A stretch of DNA of 32,954 nt from a bacterium (GTDB lineage: Bacteria > Zhuqueibacterota > QNDG01 > DTFT01). Positions within the stretch are counted from its first letter, which is position 1. Each line of letters opens with the position of its first letter. A program made the position numbers and the translations under genes. The notes below the pieces were generated by a model. The model saw only the letters and a list, made by a program, of their open reading frames with translations, ran no database searches and was not told where the DNA came from. The stretch is from NCBI GenBank assembly GCA_030372965.1, contig JAUCQC010000067.1, forward strand, positions 1 to 32,954. The letters are read 5' to 3'. This document shows positions 7,687 through 15,594 of the stretch, in pieces.

Positions 7687-8529
7687 TCACGGCAGTATCA
7701 GATTGTCGATCAGCCGGGTCTTTCCGATGAACACCGCGACCGCCAGAAGCGCACCGGACCGGGCTTCGTCGATCGGCTGAAGGGTCCCGGGATCGGCGAG
7801 GGACACGTAATCGACACGCGCCGAAGGTTTCGATGAGATCATGCTTCTGACGGATCGGATGAGAACCGACGCGTCCCGTTCGCCTTTCCGGAACAGGTCC
7901 TCAGCCGCGAGCAGGGATTGGCGAAGCACGGTCGCGTCCTCCCGCTCGGACGGGGAGAGATACACGTTCCTGGAGCTCATGGCGAGCCCGTCCGCTTCGC
8001 GCACAATGGGCGCGACCACGATCTCCACGTCGAGGTTCAGGTCCGCGGTCATGCGGCGGATGACCGCGGCCTGCTGGGCGTCCTTCTGCCCGAAAACCGC
8101 GACGTGCGGCTTGACCGCGGTGAACAGCTTGGTCACCACCGTGGTCACTCCGCGGAAATGACCGGGCCTGGACGCGCCGCACAGGGTTTCCGTGAGGCCG
8201 TCCACGTCGACGTGCGTGCAATGGCCGGCCGGGTACATCTCCTCGGCCGCCGGGCTAAAAATGACGTCCGCGCCCTCCGCCTCCGAGAGTTTCCGGTCGC
8301 GCTCGAAATCGCGGGGATAGGCCGCGAAATCCTCGTTCGGCCCGAACTGGGTGGGGTTGACGAAAATGGAGACCACGACACGGTCCGCCCTGCGGCCGGC
8401 TTCGCGGATCAGGCTCAGGTGGCCTTCGTGCAGAAAGCCCATGGTGGGCACGAAGCCGATTCTCAGGCCGTTGGCGCGCATCCTGTCCGCTTCGGCCTGC
8501 ATCTCTCTGATGGAATGGATTATTTTCAT
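7687..8529 (-). CDS. panC: Pantothenate synthetase
   Basis: Condenses pantoate and beta-alanine with ATP through a pantoyl-adenylate, the last step of vitamin B5 synthesis in the cytoplasm. The 280-residue protein has the expected length and motifs: GFVPTMGFLHEGHLSL with the HxGH-type residues His34 and His37, VNPTQFGPNEDFAAYPRDFERD, FGQKDAQQAAVIRRM, and MSSRNVYLSP, the ATP-site loop equivalent to KMSKS. Start ATG 8527-8529 is chosen because MKIIHSIREMQ is the normal N-terminus; the open frame to 8616 runs through a palindromic repeat and is not coding. No panB or panD is adjacent. Its stop lies 6 bases from a truncated repeat copy. Confidence 0.97.
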   Translation of the reverse strand: MKIIHSIREMQAEADRMRANGLRIGFVPTMGFLHEGHLSLIREAGRRADRVVVSIFVNPTQFGPNEDFAAYPRDFERDRKLSEAEGADVIFSPAAEEMYPAGHCTHVDVDGLTETLCGASRPGHFRGVTTVVTKLFTAVKPHVAVFGQKDAQQAAVIRRMTADLNLDVEIVVAPIVREADGLAMSSRNVYLSPSEREDATVLRQSLLAAEDLFRKGERDASVLIRSVRSMISSKPSARVDYVSLADPGTLQPIDEARSGALLAVAVFIGKTRLIDNLILP

Positions 8530-8546
8530 GGGATTTCTCTGTCTAT

Positions 8547-8663
8547 AGTTCCGGGTTCCGGGTTGAAAACGGATCCGCAATGCCCCTTCGGGGAAATCGC
8601 ATTTTTTTGCGGGCATATCGGACCCGCCTCATTTTTTTGACCCGGAACCCGAAACCCGGAACT
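8547..8663. repeat. AGTTCCGGGT palindromic intergenic repeat
   Basis: The gap between panC and rtcB is filled by an imperfect inverted repeat. The left arm is AGTTCCGGGTTCCGGGTT (8547-8564) and the right arm ends ACCCGGAACCCGAAACCCGGAACT. Inside are a CCCC-TTC-GGGG hairpin, two T7 runs and a GGGCATATCGGACC segment that matches one half of the TGTAGGTCCGA repeat at 15475-15576. The right arm touches the rtcB stop codon. Confidence 0.75.
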
Positions 8664-10120
8664 CATCCTTTGACGACTCCGAGGGGCTTCAGTTTCGCAA
8701 CTTTACGGGACAAGCCCGCCATGTGCACGACGTGCACCACGTCGTCTATGGGCTTGTAGGCTTCGGGCGCCTCCTCGCGCAGAGTCTCGCGGCTCCGCGC
8801 GATGACGTGAATGCCCTTTTCCTGAAGCTCTTTGGAAATGGACCGGTCGGCCGTGGCGCGGATCGCGGCCTGGCGCGACATCCGCCGGCCCGCGCCGTGG
8901 CACGTGGATCCGAACGTCTCCTCCATGGCTTTCGCGCATCCCGACATGACGTACGAGGCGGTTCCCATGTCTCCCGGCACGAGCACGGGCTGGCCCACGG
9001 CCCGGTAGCGTTCCGGAATGTCCGGGTGTCCCGGGCCGAAGGACCGAGTGGCGCCCTTCCGGTGCACCACGACCTTCCTCTGAACCCCCTCAACCGTGTG
9101 CTCCTCGAACTTGGCGATGTTGTGCGCCACGTCGTACACCAGGTGCATGCCGAGACGCTCCGGAGCTTCCCCGAGCGTGCGGCCGAAAGTCTCGCGCACC
9201 CAGTGCAAAATGAGCTGGCGGTTCGTCCACGCGTAATTGGCGGCGGCCGCCATGGCCGCGTAATACCGCCGTCCCTCGGGCGATTCCACGGGCGCGCACG
9301 CGAGCTGTTTGTCCGGGACGGAAATTTTGTATTTGGACATGGCCCGGACCATGGCCTCGAGGCTGTCGTCGCAGACCTGGTAGCCGAGGCCGCGCGAGCC
9401 CGTGTGGATCATGACCGTGACCTGCCCGCGGAACAGGCCGAAGGCCCTCGCGGCCTCGTTGTCCGTGATGTCCGCGACTTCCTGAATCTCGAGAAAGTGA
9501 TTGCCCGCGCCGAGCGTGCCGAGCTGGGGCCTGCCCCGTTCCAGCGCGCGGGCGGACAGGGCCTCCGGATCCGCGCCCTCCAGGCACCCGCCCTGTTCGG
9601 TCCTCTCGATATCCTCCTGCCACCCGAACCCCTCGGCCACGGCCCAGGCCGCCCCGTCGCGCAGGACCGACGCCTCGTCGCGGGCCGACAGTTTCAGCTT
9701 GCCCGAGGACCCCACGCCGCAGGGCACGTTCTGGAACAGGGCCGCGGTCAGGTCGCGCACGCGGCCGCGGACGTCCTCCGCGTTCAGGTCCGTGCGGACC
9801 AGGCGCACGCCGCAGTTGATGTCGTATCCCACGCCCCCGGGCGAAATGACGCCCTCGGCCGCGTCCATGGCCGCGACGCCGCCGATGGGGAACCCGTAGC
9901 CCCAGTGTATGTCCGGCATGGCCATGGACGGCCCGGCGAGCCCGGGCAGGTGCGCGACATTGGCCACCTGCTGGGGCGCCTGATCGGCCTTGATCTGGCT
10001 GAGCATGGCCTCGTCCGCGTAGATGATGCCGGGCTGTTTCATGCCGCGCTGAAAAAAGGACGGGATCCGCCAGCGGAACTCGTCTATTTTTTCAATCGGG
10101 CCCTTCCACGGTTCGCTCAT
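8663..10120 (-). CDS. rtcB: RtcB-type tRNA-splicing/RNA-repair ligase
   Basis: GTP- and Mn2+-dependent ligase joining 2',3'-cyclic phosphate or 3'-phosphate ends to 5'-OH RNA. The 485-residue protein carries the family hallmarks: GGVGYDINCGVRL (metal ligands Asp100 and Cys103), GTLGAGNHFLEIQEV (His208), VMIHTGSRGLGYQVCDD (His239), DVAHN (His333), and GSTCHGAGRRMSR with His408, equivalent to the guanylylated histidine. ATG 10118-10120 follows AAGGAGACCC, a strong ribosome binding site. No rtcA, archease or RtcR regulator is adjacent. It stands alone between two repeat-filled gaps, so it may be its own transcript. Confidence 0.97.
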   Translation of the reverse strand: MSEPWKGPIEKIDEFRWRIPSFFQRGMKQPGIIYADEAMLSQIKADQAPQQVANVAHLPGLAGPSMAMPDIHWGYGFPIGGVAAMDAAEGVISPGGVGYDINCGVRLVRTDLNAEDVRGRVRDLTAALFQNVPCGVGSSGKLKLSARDEASVLRDGAAWAVAEGFGWQEDIERTEQGGCLEGADPEALSARALERGRPQLGTLGAGNHFLEIQEVADITDNEAARAFGLFRGQVTVMIHTGSRGLGYQVCDDSLEAMVRAMSKYKISVPDKQLACAPVESPEGRRYYAAMAAAANYAWTNRQLILHWVRETFGRTLGEAPERLGMHLVYDVAHNIAKFEEHTVEGVQRKVVVHRKGATRSFGPGHPDIPERYRAVGQPVLVPGDMGTASYVMSGCAKAMEETFGSTCHGAGRRMSRQAAIRATADRSISKELQEKGIHVIARSRETLREEAPEAYKPIDDVVHVVHMAGLSRKVAKLKPLGVVKG

Positions 10121-10159
10121 GGGTCTCCTTGTTAAAACTTCTCTGAATCACTCATCCGT

Positions 10160-10260
10160 TGTCATTGCGAGCCCCGCGATTGCGGGGCGAAGCAATCTCG
10201 GCTTTCAGCCGCTACACGGAGATTGCTTCGGCCTGCCCACTGGGCAGGCCTCGCAATGAC
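10160..10260. repeat. TGTCATTGCGAG palindromic repeat, copy 3 (complete)
   Basis: This copy shares the outer and inner arms of copy 1. Its first hairpin is CCCCGC-gatt-GCGGGG, different in sequence from copy 1 but still fully paired, and its second hairpin is CCTGCCCACTGGGCAGG. It ends 6 bases before the stop of the nitrilase-family gene and begins 39 bases upstream of the rtcB start. Confidence 0.95.
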
Positions 10261-10266
10261 GTACTT

Positions 10267-11058
10267 TTATATCCCGTACAACTTTGGTCTTCTATCCCCG
10301 AACAGGTCATTGTACTCGTTCACCCGCTTGTCCCTGGCGAGAAGCGGATCAATTTCCGCGACGCGGACGCCTTCCTCTTCTTCGGACATTCGGAACAGGA
10401 TTTCGCCGCGCACTCCGGTGGCCTGGCTCCTTCCGATGTACCGGAGCCCCGGCTTACCGCCCCTCGCTTCGGAACCGGTCCGGTTCGCGGTGAGCGTGAA
10501 CACCCGGTTCTCGATGGACCGCGTCACCATGGCGTCGGGGCAATAGGGCAGAACGAGATTCGCCGGGTGGCAGATGATGTCCGCGCCCGCGAGAGCCAGG
10601 GACCGTGCCGCCTCCGGAAAGATCCAGTCGAAGCAGATCATCAGGCCCAGGCGCATGCCGTCCGCTTCCCACACCCGGAATCCATCATCCCCGGGCGAAA
10701 ACCAGAGCGTCTCCTCGAAAAACAGGTGGGTTTTCCGGTATGTCCCCATCCATCCTTCAGGCCCGATCAGAACGGCTGAGTTGTAAATCTTCCCGTCCGC
10801 CTGCTCGGCCAGGCCGGCCACGATGAACATCCGCCTGGAACGGGCCAGGTCCGACAGCGCCCGCACCGACGGACCGTCCGGAACCGGCTCCGAAAGCTGA
10901 CGGACCTCGTCCATCGAAACGAACTGGTAGCCGGACAAACAGAGTTCCGGGAGCACCATGAGACCGGCGTCCGTTCCCGACAATGCGGTCCGGACGCGTT
11001 CGAGATTGGAACGAACGTCCCCGAACCTCGGACTGAACTGGAACACGCCGGCTTTCAC
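10267..11058 (-). CDS. Carbon-nitrogen hydrolase (nitrilase superfamily)
   Basis: Predicted amidase-type hydrolase of 263 residues acting on a non-peptide C-N bond; the substrate cannot be read from sequence. The Glu-Lys-Cys triad is visible: Glu38 in LPELCLSGYQF, Lys109 in YRKTHLFFEE and Cys142 in MICFDWIFPE. NSAVLIGPEG, WFSPGD and ADIICHPANL are also family-typical. The frame is open to 11403, but the nitrilase fold begins at a GTG (11056-11058). This start overlaps the stop of the upstream M50 gene (GTGA), indicating translational coupling, so I chose it. Confidence 0.92.
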   Translation of the reverse strand: MKAGVFQFSPRFGDVRSNLERVRTALSGTDAGLMVLPELCLSGYQFVSMDEVRQLSEPVPDGPSVRALSDLARSRRMFIVAGLAEQADGKIYNSAVLIGPEGWMGTYRKTHLFFEETLWFSPGDDGFRVWEADGMRLGLMICFDWIFPEAARSLALAGADIICHPANLVLPYCPDAMVTRSIENRVFTLTANRTGSEARGGKPGLRYIGRSQATGVRGEILFRMSEEEEGVRVAEIDPLLARDKRVNEYNDLFGDRRPKLYGI

Positions 11059-11984
11059 CGGATCGCCTTCACGATCATGGGAATCAGCCCCTCCCCGAAA
11101 CCGAAGGGCACGGGCGTTGCGGACAGGACGAAAACGGCGAGCAGAACCCACCCCAGCGCCGCGCGCTTCCGGTCCAGCGGAAGGTCGTCGTCCAGGGTGG
11201 GCGGATGCTTGCGGATGAAGAACAGCAGGACCGCGAGCAGAATCCATCCCACATACAGGAACAGGCACACGGCCGCCAGGGCCGAATAGAACACGGCCGC
11301 CACAACACGGCTCCGGTTCCGGAACAGCGCGTAGGAGACGTGGCCGCCGTCGAGCTGTCCGATGGGCAGAAGGTTGAGCGCGGTCACGAGCAGTCCCACC
11401 CACCCGGCGAAGGCCAGCGGGTGGAGCAGAATGTCCTGGCCCTCCGCGATCGGACCCACGGCCAGGCGCGACAGGCCCTTGAACAGGAGGGAATCGCCCA
11501 GGGAGATGGTCCCTTCTCCGAAGGTCGAGGCCGGCAGTATTTTCGATTTCAACACGCCGACGACGATGGCCGGTATGATGAGCGTCAGCCCGGCCAGGGG
11601 GCCGGCGGCTCCGATGTCCATGAGCGCCCTTCGGTCGCGTATGAACCCGGACATCCGAATGACCGCGCCCATGGTGCCGAACGGCGAAAAAGGCATGGGG
11701 ATGAAATAAGGAAGCGTGGCCGGGACGCCGTGGCGCCGGGCCGCGAAGAAGTGCCCCATTTCATGCGCGAGCAGAATGGCCATGATCGCGCCCGAGTACC
11801 AGAGCGCGCCGCCGATGCCGTCGTGCAGACCGACGAAAAAAGTCGACGCGACCGTCAGGACGAAGAGAAGGGCGTGCAGCCAGATCTTCTGGCCTTCCGC
11901 CCAGTGCTTCGGCCGGAACATGCTCTCCGGCACGAACCGGGTCGCTTCGGAACGGAATACGGGAATCGGGGTCTGGTCCTGCAA
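11055..11984 (-). CDS. M50-family site-2-type membrane metalloprotease
   Basis: Intramembrane zinc protease of the site-2 protease family, with 309 residues and several hydrophobic segments. The zinc motif HEMGH (74-78) lies within a membrane helix (AIMAILLAHEMGHFFAARRHG), and the third ligand is probably Asp212 in NLLPIGQLDGGH. There is no PDZ domain, so it resembles the compact YdiL/EGY1-like branch rather than RseP. The start is a TTG (11982-11984) directly behind a near-perfect AGGAGAAAAC site and 12 bases after the stop of the SAM hydrolase gene. It overlaps the nitrilase-family gene downstream by 4 bases. Its substrate is unknown; anti-sigma factor cleavage would be the usual guess. Confidence 0.92.
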   Translation of the reverse strand: MQDQTPIPVFRSEATRFVPESMFRPKHWAEGQKIWLHALLFVLTVASTFFVGLHDGIGGALWYSGAIMAILLAHEMGHFFAARRHGVPATLPYFIPMPFSPFGTMGAVIRMSGFIRDRRALMDIGAAGPLAGLTLIIPAIVVGVLKSKILPASTFGEGTISLGDSLLFKGLSRLAVGPIAEGQDILLHPLAFAGWVGLLVTALNLLPIGQLDGGHVSYALFRNRSRVVAAVFYSALAAVCLFLYVGWILLAVLLFFIRKHPPTLDDDLPLDRKRAALGWVLLAVFVLSATPVPFGFGEGLIPMIVKAIR

Positions 11985-11996
11985 GTTTTCTCCTGT

Positions 11997-12770
11997 TTAT
12001 CCCAGCACGGCGATCACGGTTTCGCCGAGCGACAGTTCCAGATTGTCCCGCGCGCTTCCGTGGTTCACCGAGAGCTCCAGCGCGTCCGCGCCTCCGAGTA
12101 TGGCCAGAAGCTCGCCCGCGGGCACGTCGAGATAAGACCGGGACAGGTTCTCCAGCACAAGGCCCTTCACCACCACCCGCACGCGGTCCGCGTCCGCGAG
12201 CCATTCCGCCGGTATGTTGGTGATCGCGTTGCCGTACCGGTCAAAGGCGATGACTTCGCCTACGATGCGGTCCTCGAGCCGGGCGGCGGCCGCCACGGTT
12301 CCCCGCTCATAGTCCTCGAAGGGCCTGCCCAGCTTCTCCGGGGGAACGCCCTTGGCCAGGTGGCCGGCCAGGGGCGCGAATATGTCGCGTCCGTGGAAGG
12401 TGCGGCTGACCGTTTCGCGGAAATACTCCGGACGGGCGGCGCAGAAGACCTTCGCCTCCGGGTCGGCCTCGAACACGTATTTCAGCACGCCGTTGTTCGG
12501 CGCGAGGAACAGGAAATCGCGCGTTTTCACGACCAGGATCAGCCGCTCCGTGCCCACGCCCGGATCCACGACCACGACGTGAATGGAGCCTTTGGGAAAG
12601 AAGGGATACGCGCCCTTGATCACGAAAGCGGCGCGGTCCGTGTCCTGGGGCGGGACGTCGTGCGACACGTCCACGATCACCGCGTCCGGCTGGATGGACA
12701 GGATGACGCCCTTCATCGCGGCCACATACGGGTCGGAAAGCCCGAAATCCGTGGTCAATGTTATAATCAC
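11997..12770 (-). CDS. SAM hydroxide adenosyltransferase (DUF62 family SAM hydrolase)
   Basis: Cytoplasmic enzyme expected to hydrolyse S-adenosylmethionine to adenosine and methionine. The 257-residue length and motifs fit DUF62: LTTDFGLSDPYVAAMKG, VVDPGVGTER, LAPNNGVLKYV, TFHGRDIFAP and the C-terminal FDRYGNAITNI. The Asp-Arg-His triad typical of water-using members is present (Asp69, Arg76, His126). There is no obvious insertion of the kind carried by fluorinase and chlorinase, so I read it as a hydrolase, not a halogenase. The start is a GTG at 12768-12770, preceded by a GGGGGAA site. It is the first gene of a compact set with the M50 protease and nitrilase-family genes. Confidence 0.9.
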   Translation of the reverse strand: MIITLTTDFGLSDPYVAAMKGVILSIQPDAVIVDVSHDVPPQDTDRAAFVIKGAYPFFPKGSIHVVVVDPGVGTERLILVVKTRDFLFLAPNNGVLKYVFEADPEAKVFCAARPEYFRETVSRTFHGRDIFAPLAGHLAKGVPPEKLGRPFEDYERGTVAAAARLEDRIVGEVIAFDRYGNAITNIPAEWLADADRVRVVVKGLVLENLSRSYLDVPAGELLAILGGADALELSVNHGSARDNLELSLGETVIAVLG

Positions 12771-12849
12771 GGGGTTCCCCCGCTGTTGGGAAGGCTTGAA
12801 AGAAGATACGTTCCGGCGGGTCGGATGTCAAGGGGAAACGGAAACGCTG

Positions 12850-12914
12850 GAACGTTCACACGTTAACACGTTTGAACGTTGGAACGTTTTAACGTGCTAA
12901 CGTGCAAACGTGTC
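12850..12914. repeat. ACGT-rich palindromic repeat
   Basis: About ten ACGT/AACGTT units form one long imperfect palindrome centred near 12880 (CACGTTAACACGTTTGAACG read against its complement pairs at about 19 of 22 positions around a GG loop). It lies 28 bases after the S8 protease stop. It may fold into a long hairpin acting as a transcript end, but there is no T-run. Confidence 0.85.
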
Positions 12915-12941
12915 AAAAGGCCGACCCCGGGGTCCTCCGGA

Positions 12942-15437
12942 TCACGGCAACCCCGATGCGGCTCCCAGCCTCGCGTTATTGTACCACATCGTGTAATCCT
13001 CGGTGGTCACCTGGCCGTTCATGTTGACGTCCGTGTCCCGGTATCCGGATTCTCCGAGGCGGGCCGAATTGTACCAGGCCGTGTAGTCCATGGTCGTCAC
13101 CTGGCTATCCTGGTTGATGTCCCCGGCCCACATCCCGTAGACCCCGGCTTCAAGCAGTTTCACGGGATTCAAACCGTACAAAGACGAGGCATTGTCCGTG
13201 AACGAGAAGGGGCTGGAGGAGGAAACGGACAGGCCTATCGTATTTTGGCTCATGACTGCCGCGTGGTTCCTGTGCTTCACGACCACATAATAGTCGCCCG
13301 CTGGCGCGCTGATCGGGATGCGCGTGTAAGCCCCGTTGTCCGACACGATGCGTCCATCCGCGCGAAGAAGCGCGCTCTTCGACGCGATCGCCGGCCCGCC
13401 GGCCGTCGCCCTGAGTTCGACCAGCACCCAGTCCGTTATGCCGGGAGGAACGGTCACGCTCCTGTCATTGTCCTCCTCATACGGCGGAACGGACGGGACC
13501 TGTCCCGCGTCCCTCAGAGTCGTCTGCATGGCGTGCGTGGACGTCGAATACGAGCCCTCCAGAATCACTTCCGCGTCGACGAACACTTCAGGCGGAGACG
13601 CGGCGTTCACGTCGAGCTTGCCGTAACCCCAGGTGGCGTTGGGGCAGACGCCCGTGTACGCGTCCGTGGCCGCATTACCTGTGATGGCGTCGTACAACTG
13701 CTGGGGCGTGAGGGTCGGGGTTTTCTGGAGCAGAAGCGCCGCCGCACCCGCCACGACCGGGCAGGCCATGCTGGTGCCGCTCATGACATAATAATCAACA
13801 GCTCCACTGGCGGTCACTCCATCATTGTCGACCCATAGAGCATTCGGAGCACCCGTTATCACATCCGTATCACGGATCGAAATAATTGCAGAACCCGGGG
13901 CAACAATATCGGGCTTTTGCGCGCCGTCAATCCGTGGCCCTCGGCTGGAAAACGAACTGATCGCTGACTGAGTTTCTCCCGGGTAGTAGGCGGTTGAACC
14001 ACTCCACGTTGTCCAGGAATATCTCGATGTCCAGGCACCCACGGCCATGGCATGATCCGCAACAGCCGGACTACCGACTGTATAAGCGGGATCAGGCGAC
14101 TGAAAAGTCACATGCGCGTCATTCCAAAATTCGTAGATATGGAATGTCACTGTATTGGAAGAATTATTCTGAACTCTCAAATAATAGATACCGTCTGTAG
14201 CGAATGAATTACTTTCAGAGAACTGTCGTTCTGTAGCCCTATCGCTTTCCCTTGTCGGATACCATATCACATCCGGATTGTACTTTTCGATGTGACCAGT
14301 ATCGAAATATCGAAGATGCAGGGCATTACTTACCGACGCCCCGTCCCTCCAGACAAGATTGAATTGAAGCTTTGTTGTTTCGCCAGCACCGCTGACCACA
14401 ACCGGGATATCGGCCGTTGACGTGTTTGGCCCCACTGTTCCACTGTAATGCCTTTTATCGTTAGCTGTGTTACCTGCGGATAGAAATACAGCGGTGCCCT
14501 GATCGTAGCACCAGTCTACTTCATGCTCCAGGGCCTCACTCCCATCATTGAAATAACCCCAGTCACCGTAACTCATACTTATGATGTCCGCATTGTAAAT
14601 GCTGACAGCGTCGTGCAGCGCACCCAGTATTGCACCGCTTCCTGCCCCGCCTGAACCATCCTTTCCGATTTTCAGAAAAATCAGATCCGCCCCGGGCGCC
14701 ATGCCCCTGTAAGCCCCCCCACCGTTTCCGACATTCGCGGCAGACCGTACACCCCGGCCAAGCACCGTGCCTGTGACATGGGTGCCGTGCCCGATGGCCG
14801 TGTTTTCAACGATATCATCCAGTGCCGGATAATTCGAATAGTCTTTTTTCTGAAAACTCGTGGGTAGATCCGCATTGACCGGGTCTGTGTCCAGCCCGGA
14901 GTCCAGGATGGCCACCTTGACGCCCGAGCCGTCGCTTCCCTTTTCCCATACCAGATCGGCTTTTATAGCCTTGTACGCGGCATTGTTCTGGGGTTTCAGA
15001 ATTCTCTCGGCAGAGTCCATGCGCTTGATAAAAGGCAGGGCCAGCACATCCGCATGTTTCAAGAGAGGCAGTTTCGCCAGAACGAATCCCCACGGGTGCT
15101 TGCCTACAGGAGGTGTCCAAGTCTCCGGGTAAATGGTCACGCCCATTTTTTCAAGCACCTTCAGGTTGGCGCCGCTCGGCACGGAGAGCATGTAAACGAC
15201 GACCATGGCCCCGTCCGCGTCCTGAACCGATCCCTTTTCCGAAGCGGCGGCCAGTTTCTCGTCGAGCATTATCTCGAGCCCGCCGCCCAGCTTGTGCTTG
15301 AGCGAATCCGGCGTGAACACGCGCCTGGGCGCGAATGCCCGCGTCCCGATCCTGTCCTCCGCAAGCAGGACCGTCGCGGCGGCCAGAGACAGAACGATTG
15401 CCGCGCGGATTCGAATCGCGTATTTCCCGTTCACCAT
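12942..15437 (-). CDS. Secreted subtilisin-like S8 protease with dockerin-type C-terminal module
   Basis: Predicted extracellular serine protease of 831 residues. An N-terminal signal peptide (about 1-26) is followed by a pro-region. The subtilase domain carries Asp179 (VAILDSGLDT), His217 (GHGTHVTGT), oxyanion Asn323 (LSAGNTAND) and Ser556 (MSGTSMACP). About 120 residues are inserted between Asn323 and Ser556 and look like a beta-sandwich, perhaps a pre-peptidase C-like domain. The C-terminal module (about 622-831) contains LEGSY, TDWVLVELR and YYVVVKHRNHAAVMS. It ends with two dockerin-type calcium loops, GDINQDSQVTTMDY and TDVNMNGQVTTEDY, each followed by WYN-ARLG. The ATG at 15435-15437 has GAGGTGAAG in front; the frame extends to 15689, but through a palindromic repeat. 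The middle of the gene (about 13.8-14.7 kb) is noticeably more AT-rich than its ends. Confidence 0.93.
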   Translation of the reverse strand: MVNGKYAIRIRAAIVLSLAAATVLLAEDRIGTRAFAPRRVFTPDSLKHKLGGGLEIMLDEKLAAASEKGSVQDADGAMVVVYMLSVPSGANLKVLEKMGVTIYPETWTPPVGKHPWGFVLAKLPLLKHADVLALPFIKRMDSAERILKPQNNAAYKAIKADLVWEKGSDGSGVKVAILDSGLDTDPVNADLPTSFQKKDYSNYPALDDIVENTAIGHGTHVTGTVLGRGVRSAANVGNGGGAYRGMAPGADLIFLKIGKDGSGGAGSGAILGALHDAVSIYNADIISMSYGDWGYFNDGSEALEHEVDWCYDQGTAVFLSAGNTANDKRHYSGTVGPNTSTADIPVVVSGAGETTKLQFNLVWRDGASVSNALHLRYFDTGHIEKYNPDVIWYPTRESDRATERQFSESNSFATDGIYYLRVQNNSSNTVTFHIYEFWNDAHVTFQSPDPAYTVGSPAVADHAMAVGAWTSRYSWTTWSGSTAYYPGETQSAISSFSSRGPRIDGAQKPDIVAPGSAIISIRDTDVITGAPNALWVDNDGVTASGAVDYYVMSGTSMACPVVAGAAALLLQKTPTLTPQQLYDAITGNAATDAYTGVCPNATWGYGKLDVNAASPPEVFVDAEVILEGSYSTSTHAMQTTLRDAGQVPSVPPYEEDNDRSVTVPPGITDWVLVELRATAGGPAIASKSALLRADGRIVSDNGAYTRIPISAPAGDYYVVVKHRNHAAVMSQNTIGLSVSSSSPFSFTDNASSLYGLNPVKLLEAGVYGMWAGDINQDSQVTTMDYTAWYNSARLGESGYRDTDVNMNGQVTTEDYTMWYNNARLGAASGLP

Positions 15438-15474
15438 CTTCACCTCTTCCCTTCGACAATATCCCAAAATCTTT

Positions 15475-15576
15475 TGTAGGTCCGAAATGGCCCGCCTTCT
15501 TTCGCGGGCCTTTCGGACGTTTTTCCAGGATGTCCGATAGCCCCGCGGTAAAGACGCGGGGCATATCGGACCTACA
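15475..15576. repeat. TGTAGGTCCGA palindromic repeat
   Basis: Outer arms TGTAGGTCCGA and TCGGACCTACA enclose a GGCCCGC/GCGGGCC hairpin, inner arm TTTCGGAC, a spacer, inner arm GTCCGATA, and a GCCCCGCG/CGCGGGGC hairpin. This repeats the arm-hairpin-arm-spacer-arm-hairpin-arm plan of the TGTCATTGCGAG family with unrelated sequence. It lies between the FG-GAP gene stop and the S8 protease start. Confidence 0.9.
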
Positions 15577-15594
15577 TGCCCGGGGTCTTCGGGA

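Noticed and set aside
11997-12770. SAM-dependent fluorinase/chlorinase
   Set aside because: The Asp-Arg-His triad of the hydrolases is present, and no halogenase-type insertion is seen.
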